Assembly: GCA_017549335.1 (NCBI GenBank)
Contig: JAFYVB010000029.1
Coordinates: 1 to 64,000, forward strand
Length of the DNA stretch: 64,000 bases
Direction: 5' to 3'
Origin: Clostridia bacterium
Lineage (GTDB): Bacteria; Bacillota; Clostridia; Christensenellales; Aristaeellaceae
The notes under the pieces were generated by a model, which saw only the letters and a list, made by a program, of their open reading frames with translations, was not told where the DNA came from and did not search any database. This document shows, in pieces, positions 37,473 to 44,921 of this stretch (position 1 is its first letter; the number at the start of each line of letters is the position of its first letter). The position numbers and the translations under genes were made by a program.

Positions 37473-37951
37473 GCCTGCTTTTCTCCTTCCTTCTGAACAA
37501 GTGCGTTGATGGCATCGCGCAGTTCGGCCGCGCGTTCATAATTTTCCGTACTGACAGCCTGCGCAAGCTCACTGCGCATCAAATCAATGCGCTTGTGTGA
37601 TTCATCGGTCAGGCTTTCTTCTTTCACTTCCTGCGTATGCCGCTGCGTACCGCTCATCTTTTTGAAAATGTCCTCCGTCACGGGAGAAAACGCACGGTAG
37701 CAGGCTGCGCAGCCCATCCTGCCGGTTTTCTGAAGCATCTCCACCGTTGTGCCGCACAGGGGGCAAGCCTTGGCCTGATTCACCGCTTCCTCCGGCAGCG
37801 CATTGGCTATCGCCATCTGCACGCTGAGCGCATCGCCTCGGCGGATCATTTCGGCGCAGCGCAGGCAATAGCTGCGCATCACTTTTTTGCCGGAAAACAG
37901 CACCTGAAAAGAAACCTGTGCTTTATGTGAACCGCAGCTCTCACAGGTCAT
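37469..37951 (-). CDS. mcsA: McsA-like zinc-finger protein
   Basis: A 160-residue protein with four CxxC pairs (CESC, CLRC, CPLC and CAAC) arranged as two zinc fingers in the first 90 residues. A C-terminal UVR helical motif (ENYERAAELRDAINAL) matches the one that binds ClpC-type partners. McsA activates McsB and helps inactivate the CtsR repressor. The start at 37949-37951 is backed by GGGGGGAAG. The first codons overlap the ctsR end by 11 bases. Confidence 0.93.
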   Translation of the reverse strand: MTCESCGSHKAQVSFQVLFSGKKVMRSYCLRCAEMIRRGDALSVQMAIANALPEEAVNQAKACPLCGTTVEMLQKTGRMGCAACYRAFSPVTEDIFKKMSGTQRHTQEVKEESLTDESHKRIDLMRSELAQAVSTENYERAAELRDAINALVQKEGEKQA

Positions 37952-38444
37952 AGTCTTCCCCCCATTTTCCGCTTCCGGCCGGACGCTGCGCAATATTCAA
38001 AAGCATGCTGCGCAAAATGCGGGAACGCACGGCGTCTTTTACGCTTTCGGGAAGCGGAACGGAAAGAGCGGACGCCGACGTGGCGGCGATCATCAGCTCT
38101 GCATCTTCCTTGCCGATCACGCCGCGCTCATGAAGATTCAGGCACAAAAGCTGGGCTTCTCCCGCCGTAATACTTTCGCCGATGCGGTCACGAAGCAGAT
38201 ACTGCATATGCTCCTTGTCGCTTCTGACGATCCGTACGATGCGGATATATCCGCCTCCGCCTCTTTGACTACTGGTCACATAGCCGTGATCCGGGGTAAA
38301 ACGGGTGGAAAGCACATAATTGATCTGGCTGGGCGCACAGTGAAAATACTCGGCAAGCTCGTTTCTTTTCAGATCGATGCCGCTTTGCTGTTCACCGCTC
38401 ATCATTTCTTTGATAAACTGTTCGATTGCATCGCTTAAACGCAT
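37941..38444 (-). CDS. ctsR: CtsR, repressor of class III heat-shock genes
   Basis: A 167-residue winged helix-turn-helix repressor. The DNA-binding domain contains LKRNELAEYFHCAPSQINYVLSTRF and the glycine-rich wing QRGGGGYIRI with its heat-sensing glycines. The C-terminal dimer domain ends with SVKDAVRSRILRSMLLNI. CtsR represses clp and its own operon through a heptad direct repeat, which is present just upstream (38468-38484). GGAG lies about 9 bases before the ATG. Confidence 0.95.
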   Translation of the reverse strand: MRLSDAIEQFIKEMMSGEQQSGIDLKRNELAEYFHCAPSQINYVLSTRFTPDHGYVTSSQRGGGGYIRIVRIVRSDKEHMQYLLRDRIGESITAGEAQLLCLNLHERGVIGKEDAELMIAATSASALSVPLPESVKDAVRSRILRSMLLNIAQRPAGSGKWGEDYDL

Positions 38445-38467
38445 TTAAATCACTCCTGCAGTCAAAA

Positions 38468-38484
38468 ATTGACTTACTTTGACC
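38468..38484 (-). promoter_or_regulatory. CtsR operator
   Basis: On the minus strand GGTCAAA-GTA-AGTCAAT matches the CtsR direct-repeat consensus RGTCAAA-N3-RGTCAAA with one difference in the second heptad. It lies just downstream of the -10 element and should mediate autorepression. Confidence 0.85.
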
Positions 38485-38490
38485 ATTTAA

Positions 38491-38519
38491 ATCGTATCAT
38501 AATTTTCATCAAAAATCAA
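38491..38519 (-). promoter_or_regulatory. Sigma-A promoter of the ctsR operon
   Basis: On the minus strand TTGATT (38514-38519) and TACGAT (38491-38496) are 17 bases apart, followed by the CtsR operator. Confidence 0.72.
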
Positions 38520-38539
38520 CATCATTTTTTTACAGGCTA

Positions 38540-38568
38540 TTGACATATCGGAGATGTTGTGGTTTAAT
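38540..38568 (+). promoter_or_regulatory. Sigma-A promoter of the XRE-cupin/pot operon
   Basis: TTGACA (38540-38545) and TTTAAT (38563-38568) are 17 bases apart. The predicted start is near 38575, just before the twin operators. Confidence 0.82.
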
Positions 38569-38584
38569 CAATATCGTTCTAAAT

Positions 38585-38601
38585 GTTTAGTAATCCTAAA
38601 C
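38585..38601 (+). promoter_or_regulatory. Putative operator 1 (GTTTAG-N5-CTAAAC)
   Basis: GTTTAGTAATCCTAAAC is a perfect 6+6 inverted repeat with a 5-base centre, about 10 bases after the predicted transcription start. A sister site lies at 38620-38636. Confidence 0.78.
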
Positions 38602-38619
38602 TCACTTGTTCGGCTTAAA

Positions 38620-38636
38620 GTTTAGTTAAACTAAAC
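38620..38636 (+). promoter_or_regulatory. Putative operator 2 (GTTTAG-N5-CTAAAC)
   Basis: GTTTAGTTAAACTAAAC has the same 6-base arms as operator 1 with a different 5-base centre. The two centres are 35 bases apart. The site ends 22 bases before the XRE-cupin start codon. Confidence 0.78.
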
Positions 38637-38658
38637 GTCAGAAAGGAAGCATAGTGCA

Positions 38659-39204
38659 ATGAATATCGGCGAAAGACTGCGCAGGCTGCGTATGCAGCGA
38701 AACCTCACGCAGGAAGAAATGGCCGACCGCTGCGAATTGAGCAAAGGCTTCATCTCACAGGTGGAGCGCGATTTGGCTCCCCCCTCCATCGCCACGCTGA
38801 CGGATATGCTGGAATGCCTTGGCAGCGATCTGAAAACCTTCTTTTCCGCTGCAGACGAAGATGAAAAGATCGTTTTTGAACCCACGGATATGTTTGAAAA
38901 AACCGATGAAGAAAACCTTCGCGGCAGCATCGTGTGGCTGATCCCCAGCGCACAGAAAAATGAAATGGAACCCATCCTCGTCAACATCGGCCCCAACGGC
39001 GCTTCTCAGGAAATGCCGCCCCATGAAGGCGAAGAGTTCGGTTATGTGCTCTCCGGCTCTGTAATCCTCAAAATCGGGGATAAAAAGCACCGCATTAAAA
39101 CCGGCGGCAGTTTTTGCATCCATCCCACCGCGCCGCACTGCCTGATCAACAACGGCAAGCGTCCCGCAAAGGTTCTGTGGGTCTCCACCCCGCCCAGCTT
39201 CTGA
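38659..39204 (+). CDS. XRE-family regulator with cupin domain (PuuR-like), probable polyamine-transport regulator
   Basis: A 181-residue protein with an N-terminal Cro/C1-type helix-turn-helix (residues about 1-60: IGERLRRLRMQRNLTQEEMA, then SKGFISQVERD) and a C-terminal cupin fold (about 105-178: PHEGEEFGYVLSG, IHPTAPHCLINNG). This is the PuuR/HipB-cupin layout. Its gene directly precedes potABCD, so it probably senses a polyamine or related ligand and controls that operon and itself through the twin palindromes upstream. AAAGGAAG precedes the ATG. Confidence 0.9.
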   Translation: MNIGERLRRLRMQRNLTQEEMADRCELSKGFISQVERDLAPPSIATLTDMLECLGSDLKTFFSAADEDEKIVFEPTDMFEKTDEENLRGSIVWLIPSAQKNEMEPILVNIGPNGASQEMPPHEGEEFGYVLSGSVILKIGDKKHRIKTGGSFCIHPTAPHCLINNGKRPAKVLWVSTPPSF

Positions 39205-39237
39205 TTGAAATTATTACTGTACAAGGAGTGACACGCC

Positions 39238-40299
39238 ATGGAAGAATCTCCTCGCATGATTTATCTGGAGAACATTTCCAAAGAATATGACGGTGTGACC
39301 GTACTTTCCGACATCAATCTTTACATCCGCAAAAAGGAATTTGTAACGCTGCTGGGCCCCTCGGGCTGCGGCAAGACCACAACCCTTCGCATCATCGGCG
39401 GTTTTGAGTATCCCTCCACCGGTCGCGTCACTTTCGACGGCAAGGACATTACCAGCCTTCCGCCCTATAAGCGCCGCGTAAATACCGTATTCCAGAAATA
39501 TGCCCTGTTCCCCCATCTGAATGTGCGCGATAACATCGCTTTCGGTCTGAAGCTCAAGAAAATGCCCAAGAACGAAATCAACAAGCGCGTAGACAAGATG
39601 CTGGACCTGGTCAACCTGTCCGGCTACGGCAAGCGCAGCGTGGATTCCCTTTCCGGCGGTCAGCAGCAGCGCATCGCCATCGCCCGTGCGTTGGTCAACG
39701 AACCCGAAGTACTGCTCCTTGACGAACCGCTGGGCGCGCTGGACTTAAAGCTCCGCAAGGAAATGCAGCTGGAACTCAAGTCCATGCAGCAGCGTCTGGG
39801 CATCACCTTCCTGTATGTGACCCACGATCAGGAAGAAGCACTCACCATGAGCGACAACATCGTGGTCATGAACGCCGGCCGCATTCTGCAGATCGGCTCT
39901 CCCAAGACCATTTACGACGAACCCAAGAACGCCTTTGTCGCCAACTTCATCGGCGAAAGCAACATCATCCGCGGCACCATGGTGCGTGATGAGCTGGTGC
40001 ATTTCTGCGGCGTCGATTTCCCCTGTGTTGACGCAGGTTTTGGCAACGACAAGCCCGTGGACGTGGTCATCCGCCCCGAGGATATCGTCATCGTGGGCGA
40101 GGACATCGGCCAGCTTACCGGCACCGTCAAGAGCGTTCTTTTCAAGGGCGTTCATTATGAAATGATGATCGAAGCCGGCGGTTTCACCTGGAAGGTGCAT
40201 TCCACTACCATGCAGCCCGCAGGCTCCCGCGTGGGCATCAGCGTGGTTCCCTTCAACATCCACATCATGCATCCCATGAAGGAGGACGAATCCAAATGA
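39238..40299 (+). CDS. potA: Spermidine/putrescine ABC transporter ATP-binding protein PotA
   Basis: A 353-residue ABC ATPase. Walker A is GPSGCGKT at residues 40-47, the signature is SLSGGQQQR, Walker B is [11 protein letters not shown] and the switch histidine lies in VTHDQEEAL. The C-terminal TOBE domain (about 270-350) is typical of the spermidine/maltose-type importers. It energises uptake through PotB and PotC. AAGGAGTGA precedes the ATG. Its stop overlaps potB (ATGATG). Confidence 0.95.
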   Translation: MEESPRMIYLENISKEYDGVTVLSDINLYIRKKEFVTLLGPSGCGKTTTLRIIGGFEYPSTGRVTFDGKDITSLPPYKRRVNTVFQKYALFPHLNVRDNIAFGLKLKKMPKNEINKRVDKMLDLVNLSGYGKRSVDSLSGGQQQRIAIARALVNEPEVLLLDEPLGALDLKLRKEMQLELKSMQQRLGITFLYVTHDQEEALTMSDNIVVMNAGRILQIGSPKTIYDEPKNAFVANFIGESNIIRGTMVRDELVHFCGVDFPCVDAGFGNDKPVDVVIRPEDIVIVGEDIGQLTGTVKSVLFKGVHYEMMIEAGGFTWKVHSTTMQPAGSRVGISVVPFNIHIMHPMKEDESK

Positions 40300-41282
40300 T
40301 GGATCTGCAGCTCCCCGCATGGGCAACATGGGTGATGCTGGCAGGCCTTGCCGTATTCCTTGCGATGATGATTCTCTTCATTCGCCGCAATCACGGCATG
40401 AAACGCAGCCTGTTTGCTTCTCCTTACGCCCTGTGGATGGCGATCTTTACCATTCTGCCCTGCATCCTCATCGGCTATTATGCACTGACAGATGCAAGCG
40501 GCAAATTCACGCTGGATAATTTCCGTCACTTCTGGGACAGCAACTACGCCAAGAATCAGCTGTATGCCACCATGGGCGAAGCCGCCGCGCCTTTCATCAA
40601 GCGCGGTACCGTCAACGTCGATACGCTGATTTATTCGCTGTGGATGGCTTTCCTGTGCACGGTGATCTGCCTTGTGATCGGCTATCCCGCCGCACTTTTC
40701 ATGGCAGACAGACAAATGAAGCTTGGCGCAACGCTGGTTGTCCTGTTCATCATTCCCATGTGGATGAACTTCCTCCTGCGCACCATCGCCTGGATGAGTC
40801 TGCTGGAAGATCAGGGACTGATCAACCGCGTGCTGCGCTTCCTCGGCTTTGAGGGCGTACAGCTGATGTATAATTCCGGGGCAGTGCTGCTGGGCATGGT
40901 CTATAACTTCCTGCCCTTCATGGTCTTCCCCATCTACAATTCCCTGAACAAGATGGATCCCAAGCTCCACGAAGCCGCGCAGGATCTGGGGTGCAATAAC
41001 TGGAAAACGCTGTACAAGGTCACCATGCCCCTGTCTCTGCCCGGCGTGATCAGCGGCATCACCATGGTATTCATGCCTTCCGTTACCACCTTCTTCCTGC
41101 CCCGTATTTTGGGCGGCGGCAATACCATGATGTTCGGCGACCTGATCGAAAGCAAATTCCTGACCGAAGGCAACTGGAATGTGGGCAGCGCGCTGAGCCT
41201 CATTATGATGATCCTGATCATGATCAGCCTGGGCATTCTCCGCAAGGCCGACCCCGAAGGTGAAGGAGGAAGCATGATATGA
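40296..41282 (+). CDS. potB: Spermidine/putrescine ABC transporter permease PotB
   Basis: A 328-residue permease with the EAA loop [23 protein letters not shown] (in two parts, [14 protein letters not shown] and LYKVTMPLS) that docks onto PotA. An extra hydrophobic segment at residues 9-28 ([18 protein letters not shown]) lies before the usual first helix ([19 protein letters not shown]), so the protein has one more predicted helix than E. coli PotB (about 285 residues). The function of this extension is unknown. The gene overlaps both potA and potC by 4 bases. Confidence 0.93.
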   Translation: MMDLQLPAWATWVMLAGLAVFLAMMILFIRRNHGMKRSLFASPYALWMAIFTILPCILIGYYALTDASGKFTLDNFRHFWDSNYAKNQLYATMGEAAAPFIKRGTVNVDTLIYSLWMAFLCTVICLVIGYPAALFMADRQMKLGATLVVLFIIPMWMNFLLRTIAWMSLLEDQGLINRVLRFLGFEGVQLMYNSGAVLLGMVYNFLPFMVFPIYNSLNKMDPKLHEAAQDLGCNNWKTLYKVTMPLSLPGVISGITMVFMPSVTTFFLPRILGGGNTMMFGDLIESKFLTEGNWNVGSALSLIMMILIMISLGILRKADPEGEGGSMI

Positions 41283-42064
41283 GCAAATTCATCCGCTTTA
41301 TCAAAAAATCCTACCTCGCCCTCATTCTTCTTTTCCTGTATCTGCCCATCGGCGTGCTGATCGTTCAGTCTTTCAACGCCGGCAAATCCCGCGCCAAGTG
41401 GGAAGGCTTTTCCCTGCACTGGTACGCCGATCTGTTTAAGGACCGTGCCATCATGGAAGCGCTGCAGGTGACTCTCGGCGTTGCCGTCATCGCCGCCATC
41501 GTTTCAACCGTTCTGGGCACGCTGGCCGCCATCGGCATCCACAGCATGAAAAAGCGTCCGCAGGCGTTTATGATGACGCTGACCAACATCCCCAACACCA
41601 TGCCCGATATCGTCACCGGTATCTCACTGATGCTGCTTTTCATCTTCACCAAAGTCGAGCGCGGTTTTGTGACCATGCTGCTGGCGCATATCACATTTGA
41701 CGTTCCCTACGTCATTTTGTCGGTACTGCCCAAGCTTAAGCAGATGAACAAGCACAGCTACGAAGCAGCGCTGGATCTGGGCGCGCCCCCCGTTTATGCC
41801 CTGTTCCATGTGATCCTGCCCGAGATCATGCCCGGCGTGATCACAGGCGCCATGCTGGCGTTTACCCTGTCGCTGGACGACTTCGTCATCAGCTATTTCA
41901 CCACCAGCCCGCTGGTGCAGAACCTCTCCACCCTCATCTATTCCGCTGCCCGCCGCGGCATTGAGCCTACGCTCAACGCACTGAGTGCGCTGATGTTCAT
42001 TGCGCTGCTCATCCTGCTTCTCATCGTCAACCGCCGTACGGCTGACAACAGCAAAAAGGCGTGA
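41279..42064 (+). CDS. potC: Spermidine/putrescine ABC transporter permease PotC
   Basis: A 261-residue permease, second half of the membrane channel. It begins with a transmembrane helix (LALILLFLYLPIGVLIVQSF) and carries the EAA loop YEAALDLGAPPVYALFHVILPEI (as YEAALDLGAPP and LFHVILPEIMPGV). The segment SLDDFVISYFTTSP is typical of PotC. The length matches E. coli PotC (264). Its ATG overlaps the potB stop codon. Confidence 0.95.
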   Translation: MSKFIRFIKKSYLALILLFLYLPIGVLIVQSFNAGKSRAKWEGFSLHWYADLFKDRAIMEALQVTLGVAVIAAIVSTVLGTLAAIGIHSMKKRPQAFMMTLTNIPNTMPDIVTGISLMLLFIFTKVERGFVTMLLAHITFDVPYVILSVLPKLKQMNKHSYEAALDLGAPPVYALFHVILPEIMPGVITGAMLAFTLSLDDFVISYFTTSPLVQNLSTLIYSAARRGIEPTLNALSALMFIALLILLLIVNRRTADNSKKA

Positions 42065-42106
42065 CGCACGATATCCCCTATTCTTTAATCAGGAGGTATA
42101 GTCACT

Positions 42107-43144
42107 ATGAAAAAGTTCCTTTCCCTTGTACTCTTGGTCATGCTGCTGATTCCTGCTTTTGCGCAGGCTGAAGGCACCGTCACCGTGTTCAACTGGCAGG
42201 ATTACATTGACGAAAGCGTAATCGAAGATTTCGAAAAGGAAACCGGCATCAAGGTAAACTACGTCCGTTTCACCACCAACGAAGACATGATGGTGCAGGT
42301 GGACGCCAACCCCGGTCATTTTGACCTGTGCTTCCCCTCCGAATACATCGTTGAGCGCATGATCAGCCAGGACATGCTCTCTGAAATCAATTATGATCAC
42401 ATCCCCAACGCCAAGTACATTCTGGAAAATCTGCAGAATTCCACTTACGATCCCGGCAATGCCCACTCCGTTCCTTATATGTGGGGTACCGTCGGCATCC
42501 TTTACAACACCAAACTGGTGAGCGATCCTGTTGATTCCTGGGGCATCCTTTGGAATCCGAAGTACATGAAGAACGTCTTCATGCTGGATTCCTACCGCGA
42601 CAGCATGGGCGTATCCCTGAAATCTCTGGGCTATTCCATGAACAGCGAAAACATCCTTGAGCTTGAAATGGCCAAAGAAAAGCTGCTGGAGCAGAAGCGC
42701 ATCGGCACTCTGAAGGCCTATCAGGTGGACGAAACCAAGGATAAGATGGTCTCCGGCGAAGCCGCGCTTGCCGTCATGTGGTCGGGCGACGCCCTGTACG
42801 CCATGGATCTGAACGAGGATTTGGCCTACGCTGTTCCCAACGAAGGCAGCAACGTGTGGGTCGACTGCATGGTCATCCCCAAGAATGCCAAGAATAAGGA
42901 AAACGCTGAAAAGTTCATCGATTTCCTTTGCCGTCCCGACATCGCCCAGCGTAACTGCGAGTACATCTGGTATTCCAGCCCCAACAGCGGCGCCATCGCG
43001 CTGATGGGCGAAGATTACATCAGCAACCCCGCCATCAATCCCTCCGAGGAAACGCTGGCGCGCTGCGAATTCTTCCGCGATATCAAGGAGCCCTATCGCT
43101 CCATCTATGTAACGCTTTTTGAAGAAGTTAAGTCCGCCAAATAA
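42107..43144 (+). CDS. potD: Extracellular polyamine-binding protein PotD
   Basis: A 345-residue periplasmic-binding-protein-type receptor. After a signal peptide (residues 1-21, ending AQA before EGTVTVFNWQDYIDES) come the family segments FDLCFPSEYIVERM, VPYMWGTVGILYNT, EAALAVMWSGDALYAM and WVDCMVIPKNAKN. It delivers spermidine or putrescine to PotBC. There is no lipobox cysteine at the cleavage site, unlike most Gram-positive binding proteins. AGGAGG precedes the ATG. Confidence 0.93.
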   Translation: MKKFLSLVLLVMLLIPAFAQAEGTVTVFNWQDYIDESVIEDFEKETGIKVNYVRFTTNEDMMVQVDANPGHFDLCFPSEYIVERMISQDMLSEINYDHIPNAKYILENLQNSTYDPGNAHSVPYMWGTVGILYNTKLVSDPVDSWGILWNPKYMKNVFMLDSYRDSMGVSLKSLGYSMNSENILELEMAKEKLLEQKRIGTLKAYQVDETKDKMVSGEAALAVMWSGDALYAMDLNEDLAYAVPNEGSNVWVDCMVIPKNAKNKENAEKFIDFLCRPDIAQRNCEYIWYSSPNSGAIALMGEDYISNPAINPSEETLARCEFFRDIKEPYRSIYVTLFEEVKSAK

Positions 43145-43164
43145 GTAAATGATTGAGGTCACGC

Positions 43165-44673
43165 ATGAAACGCATTCTGCTTATGATCTCGCTGTGTGCA
43201 ATGCTGCTCTTTATGGGCAGCGTTGCCATTTGCGAGGGAGAATACCGTACGCTGAAGGTGAATCATTACGGCACAGACGTGCAGCTGCTGAAAGAGCGGC
43301 TTAAAAAGCTGGGGTATTTTTCCTCCGGCAGCAAGATCAACAATAAATTCACCGAGGATACCGCCGATCGCATCAGGCAGTTCGAAGCCGCCTGCGGTCT
43401 TCCTGAAACCGGCATTGCCACACCCGCGCTGCAATCCCTGCTCTTTTCCGATGACGCCGTCAGCAAGAAGACCGGCAAAAGCGCTTCGGGAAACACCCCC
43501 TCTCTGCCCGATACCGCGCTTTCGGATTACCGTGACGTCCGTGAAGGTGATAACGGTGATGACGTGCTTGCTTTTAAAAAAGCGCTGTACGATCTTGGCT
43601 ATTTCACCGCAAAGGCCGAAACGGCAGCCTTTAACAGCACCATGACGAAAGCCGTCAAAGCACTGCAGAAGGACATTGGCATCGAGCAAACCGGCATTGC
43701 CACAGCCGAGCTGCAGAAGGCGCTTCTGACCGGCAGCGGTACTGTAGAGGGAAAGCCCCTCCCCACCCCCGCGCCTACGCCTACTCCCAAGCCCACTACC
43801 ACGCCGCGCCTGCCCCAAAAGGCCGTTTCGCTGCCTGATTTGAATGACGAAGGTTTCCTCAGCGATGCTTCCGCAGCGCCTTTTGTGTATGCCGACCGCG
43901 ACGACGGTCACTGGTATTACATCAGTCAGAACCTTTCCATTGAGATCGTGCGTAAATACACGCCGCGGCAGAATATCACCTGGTTTGAAACGGAAATCCG
44001 CTGCACGGCAGATTCCATGCCTCAGTCGCTGCTGGCGCAGGGAGCTAAAGAACCCGGTCATAATTTCGCCTCTCCCAAAGTCGTTGCCAATCAGTATGAC
44101 GCCATCTTCGCTATCAGCGATGACTTCTACGGACACCGCTGGTACAACAAGATCACGCAGGGTATCATCATCCGCGACAGTGAAGTAAAAAGTGATAAAA
44201 CGCTGCCCGCCAATACGAAAAAATGGCCTTATCTTGAAGTTCTCGCCCTCTTTGACGACGGCTCCCTGAAGGTCTACGAAAGTGACGAGCACACCGCCCA
44301 GGAATACCTCGCCATGGGCGTTACCGACACCTATGCCTTCGGCCCCATTCTCGTGCGTGACGGCGTGATTCCCGCTACTCTTTACGACAAATCCGTGGTC
44401 CGGTACACCGACGACGAACCGCGCATGGCCATGGGCTGCATCGAACCGTACCATTACGTCATCGTTTCCGCCAAGGGACGCACAAACGATTCCGACGGTG
44501 TTACCATGTCCTGGCTGGCAGAACGCATGAAAGCCCTGGGCTGTGAAAATGCACTGAATCTGGACGGCGGAAATACGGTAGCTCTGTACTTCATGGGCGA
44601 TGTACTCAACAAAGTGGTCAACTCCACCTCCTACCGCGATATTTCCAGCATGATCGGTTTCCCCAAGCAATAA
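43165..44673 (+). CDS. Secreted peptidoglycan-binding phosphodiester glycosidase-like (NAGPA domain) protein
   Basis: A 502-residue exported protein: signal peptide (1-25), two peptidoglycan-binding-1 repeats (about 30-85 with GTDVQLLKERLKKLGYF, and about 120-185 with GDDVLAFKKALYDLGYF), a Pro/Thr linker (TPAPTPTPKPTTTP) and a C-terminal phosphodiester glycosidase domain (about 310-500), ending with LNLDGGNTVALYFMG and NSTSYRDISSMIGF, the NAGPA/DUF2233 hallmarks. It may cut phosphodiester-linked sugars in the wall. It follows potD by 20 bases, probably as the last operon gene. The ATG at 43165 follows GAGGT. Confidence 0.87.
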   Translation: MKRILLMISLCAMLLFMGSVAICEGEYRTLKVNHYGTDVQLLKERLKKLGYFSSGSKINNKFTEDTADRIRQFEAACGLPETGIATPALQSLLFSDDAVSKKTGKSASGNTPSLPDTALSDYRDVREGDNGDDVLAFKKALYDLGYFTAKAETAAFNSTMTKAVKALQKDIGIEQTGIATAELQKALLTGSGTVEGKPLPTPAPTPTPKPTTTPRLPQKAVSLPDLNDEGFLSDASAAPFVYADRDDGHWYYISQNLSIEIVRKYTPRQNITWFETEIRCTADSMPQSLLAQGAKEPGHNFASPKVVANQYDAIFAISDDFYGHRWYNKITQGIIIRDSEVKSDKTLPANTKKWPYLEVLALFDDGSLKVYESDEHTAQEYLAMGVTDTYAFGPILVRDGVIPATLYDKSVVRYTDDEPRMAMGCIEPYHYVIVSAKGRTNDSDGVTMSWLAERMKALGCENALNLDGGNTVALYFMGDVLNKVVNSTSYRDISSMIGFPKQ

Positions 44674-44690
44674 ACATTCTCATCTTTTAC

Positions 44691-44723
44691 CGGCTGATTG
44701 TATTGACAATCAGCCGTTTTTTT
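44691..44723 (+). terminator. Terminator of the pot operon
   Basis: CGGCTGATTGT and ACAATCAGCCG form a perfect 11-base-pair stem with loop ATTG, followed by seven T. The -35 box of the next promoter lies inside the hairpin. Confidence 0.92.
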
Positions 44724-44731
44724 AATATAAT
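44703..44731 (+). promoter_or_regulatory. Sigma-A promoter of tRNA-Leu, embedded in the preceding terminator
   Basis: TTGACA (44703-44708) and TATAAT (44726-44731) are perfect consensus elements with a 17-base spacer. The -35 box is formed by the loop and the first bases of the 3' arm of the terminator hairpin. Confidence 0.88.
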
Positions 44732-44762
44732 GATATATGGCTGCTAACCCGCAAGCCAAAAT

Positions 44763-44849
44763 GCCGGTGTGATGGAATTGGCAGACGTAGTGGACTCAAA
44801 ATCCACCGCCAGCGATGGCGTGCCGGTTCGAGTCCGGCCACCGGCACCA
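44763..44849 (+). tRNA. tRNA-Leu (anticodon CAA)
   Basis: An 87-base class II tRNA with acceptor arms GCCGGTG/CACCGGC, anticodon stem-loop GTGGA-CTCAAAA-TCCAC (anticodon CAA, reading TTG), a long variable arm (GCCAGCGATGGC) and T-arm GCCGGTTCGAGTCCGGC. The discriminator is A and CCA is encoded. Confidence 0.96.
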
Positions 44850-44855
44850 CCTTAC

Positions 44856-44891
44856 CCCGCCTGCGGATCACGCAGGTGGGATTTTCTTTTT
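44856..44891 (+). terminator. Terminator after tRNA-Leu
   Basis: CCCGCCTGCG and CGCAGGTGGG form a 10-base-pair stem (one G-T pair) with loop GATCA, followed by ATTTTCTTTTT. Only 30 bases separate it from the cobW-like start codon. Confidence 0.87.
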
Positions 44892-44921
44892 GAAAAAACA
44901 ATCTGTAAGGAGACAGAAAAA

